Assembly (NCBI GenBank): GCA_030681895.1
Contig: JAUXRI010000144.1
Span: 1 to 64,000 of the forward strand
Reading direction: 5' to 3'
Origin: Myxococcales bacterium
Lineage (GTDB): Bacteria; Myxococcota; Myxococcia; Myxococcales; Myxococcaceae
Length of the DNA: 64,000 nucleotides
The notes beneath the pieces were generated by a model. It was given only the letters and a program-made list of their open reading frames with translations, was not told the origin of the DNA and made no database searches. The translations under genes were made by a program, and so were the position numbers. The first letter of the stretch is position 1; the number at the start of each line of letters is the position of its first letter. Below, in pieces: positions 63,961 through 64,000 of this stretch.

Positions 63961-64000
63961 ATGCCCAACGTCAAAGACACGTTTTGCTCCTTCTGCGGCA
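63961..64000 (+). CDS. start of a protein with a ClpX-like Cys4 zinc-binding motif (partial)
   Basis: Only the first 13 codons are inside the window: 'MPNVKDTFCSFCG'. The Cys-Ser-Phe-Cys-Gly knuckle near the N-terminus is the first half of the zinc-binding domain of ClpX unfoldase and a few relatives. The gene would be divergent from nadR with about 60 bases between the starts. Nothing more can be said without the sequence to the right. Confidence 0.4.
   Translation, partial: MPNVKDTFCSFCG

Overview
The window is GC-rich (about two-thirds GC by eye) and looks like a myxobacterial (Myxococcota) chromosome. The clues are a receiver/proline-rich-linker/helix regulator resembling RomR, a PEGA-domain protein, a myxobacterial-style TPR protein, a valyl-tRNA synthetase with a lysine-rich tail, and huge secreted Ig/TIG/Rhs proteins. 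The genus is an inference; no rRNA or complete tRNA is present.

Left part (1-49.6 kb, accessory in character). A truncated CHC2 zinc-finger (DnaG-type) gene runs off the left edge and is divergent from a small XRE repressor. The rest is dominated by one minus-strand operon of about 47.8 kb, running from 48,563 down to 794: parvulin-like lipoprotein A, a 10,895-residue secreted multidomain protein, parvulin-like lipoprotein B, a 4,341-residue Sec-exported Rhs protein with a variable C-terminal tip, and a small putative immunity protein. Three consecutive junctions are 4-bp ATGA stop/start overlaps and the Rhs/immunity junction has a 1-bp gap, so the cluster is probably translationally coupled. 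A third parvulin-like lipoprotein (C) is transcribed divergently from the operon head. I read this as a dedicated export/folding and contact-toxin system: lipoprotein foldases or chaperones serving a giant surface protein and a polymorphic toxin. It is the most interesting content of the window.

Boundary (49.6-51.8 kb). About 1 kb lacks a convincing gene and ends in a perfect-looking hairpin, a tRNA T-arm/acceptor-like fragment and a strong intrinsic terminator. A TPR gene, a decayed duplicate of the tail of a nearby oxidoreductase gene, and a small conserved hypothetical gene follow. Tetranucleotide use changes here: GATC is very rare to the left and very common to the right, which fits a junction between DNA of different history.

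Right part (51.8-64 kb, core-like). A minus-strand PEGA / M28 membrane aminopeptidase / NAD(P)-binding protein cluster is followed by a uridine-kinase-like gene convergent with nadC. valS and nadC form a tight pair. A RomR-like response regulator with its own promoter and terminator is divergent from a cytochrome P450 gene. A NadR-type NMN adenylyltransferase/ribosylnicotinamide kinase comes next, and the window ends in the first codons of a protein with a ClpX-like zinc-binding start. Two NAD biosynthesis/salvage genes (nadC, nadR) therefore lie within 7 kb.
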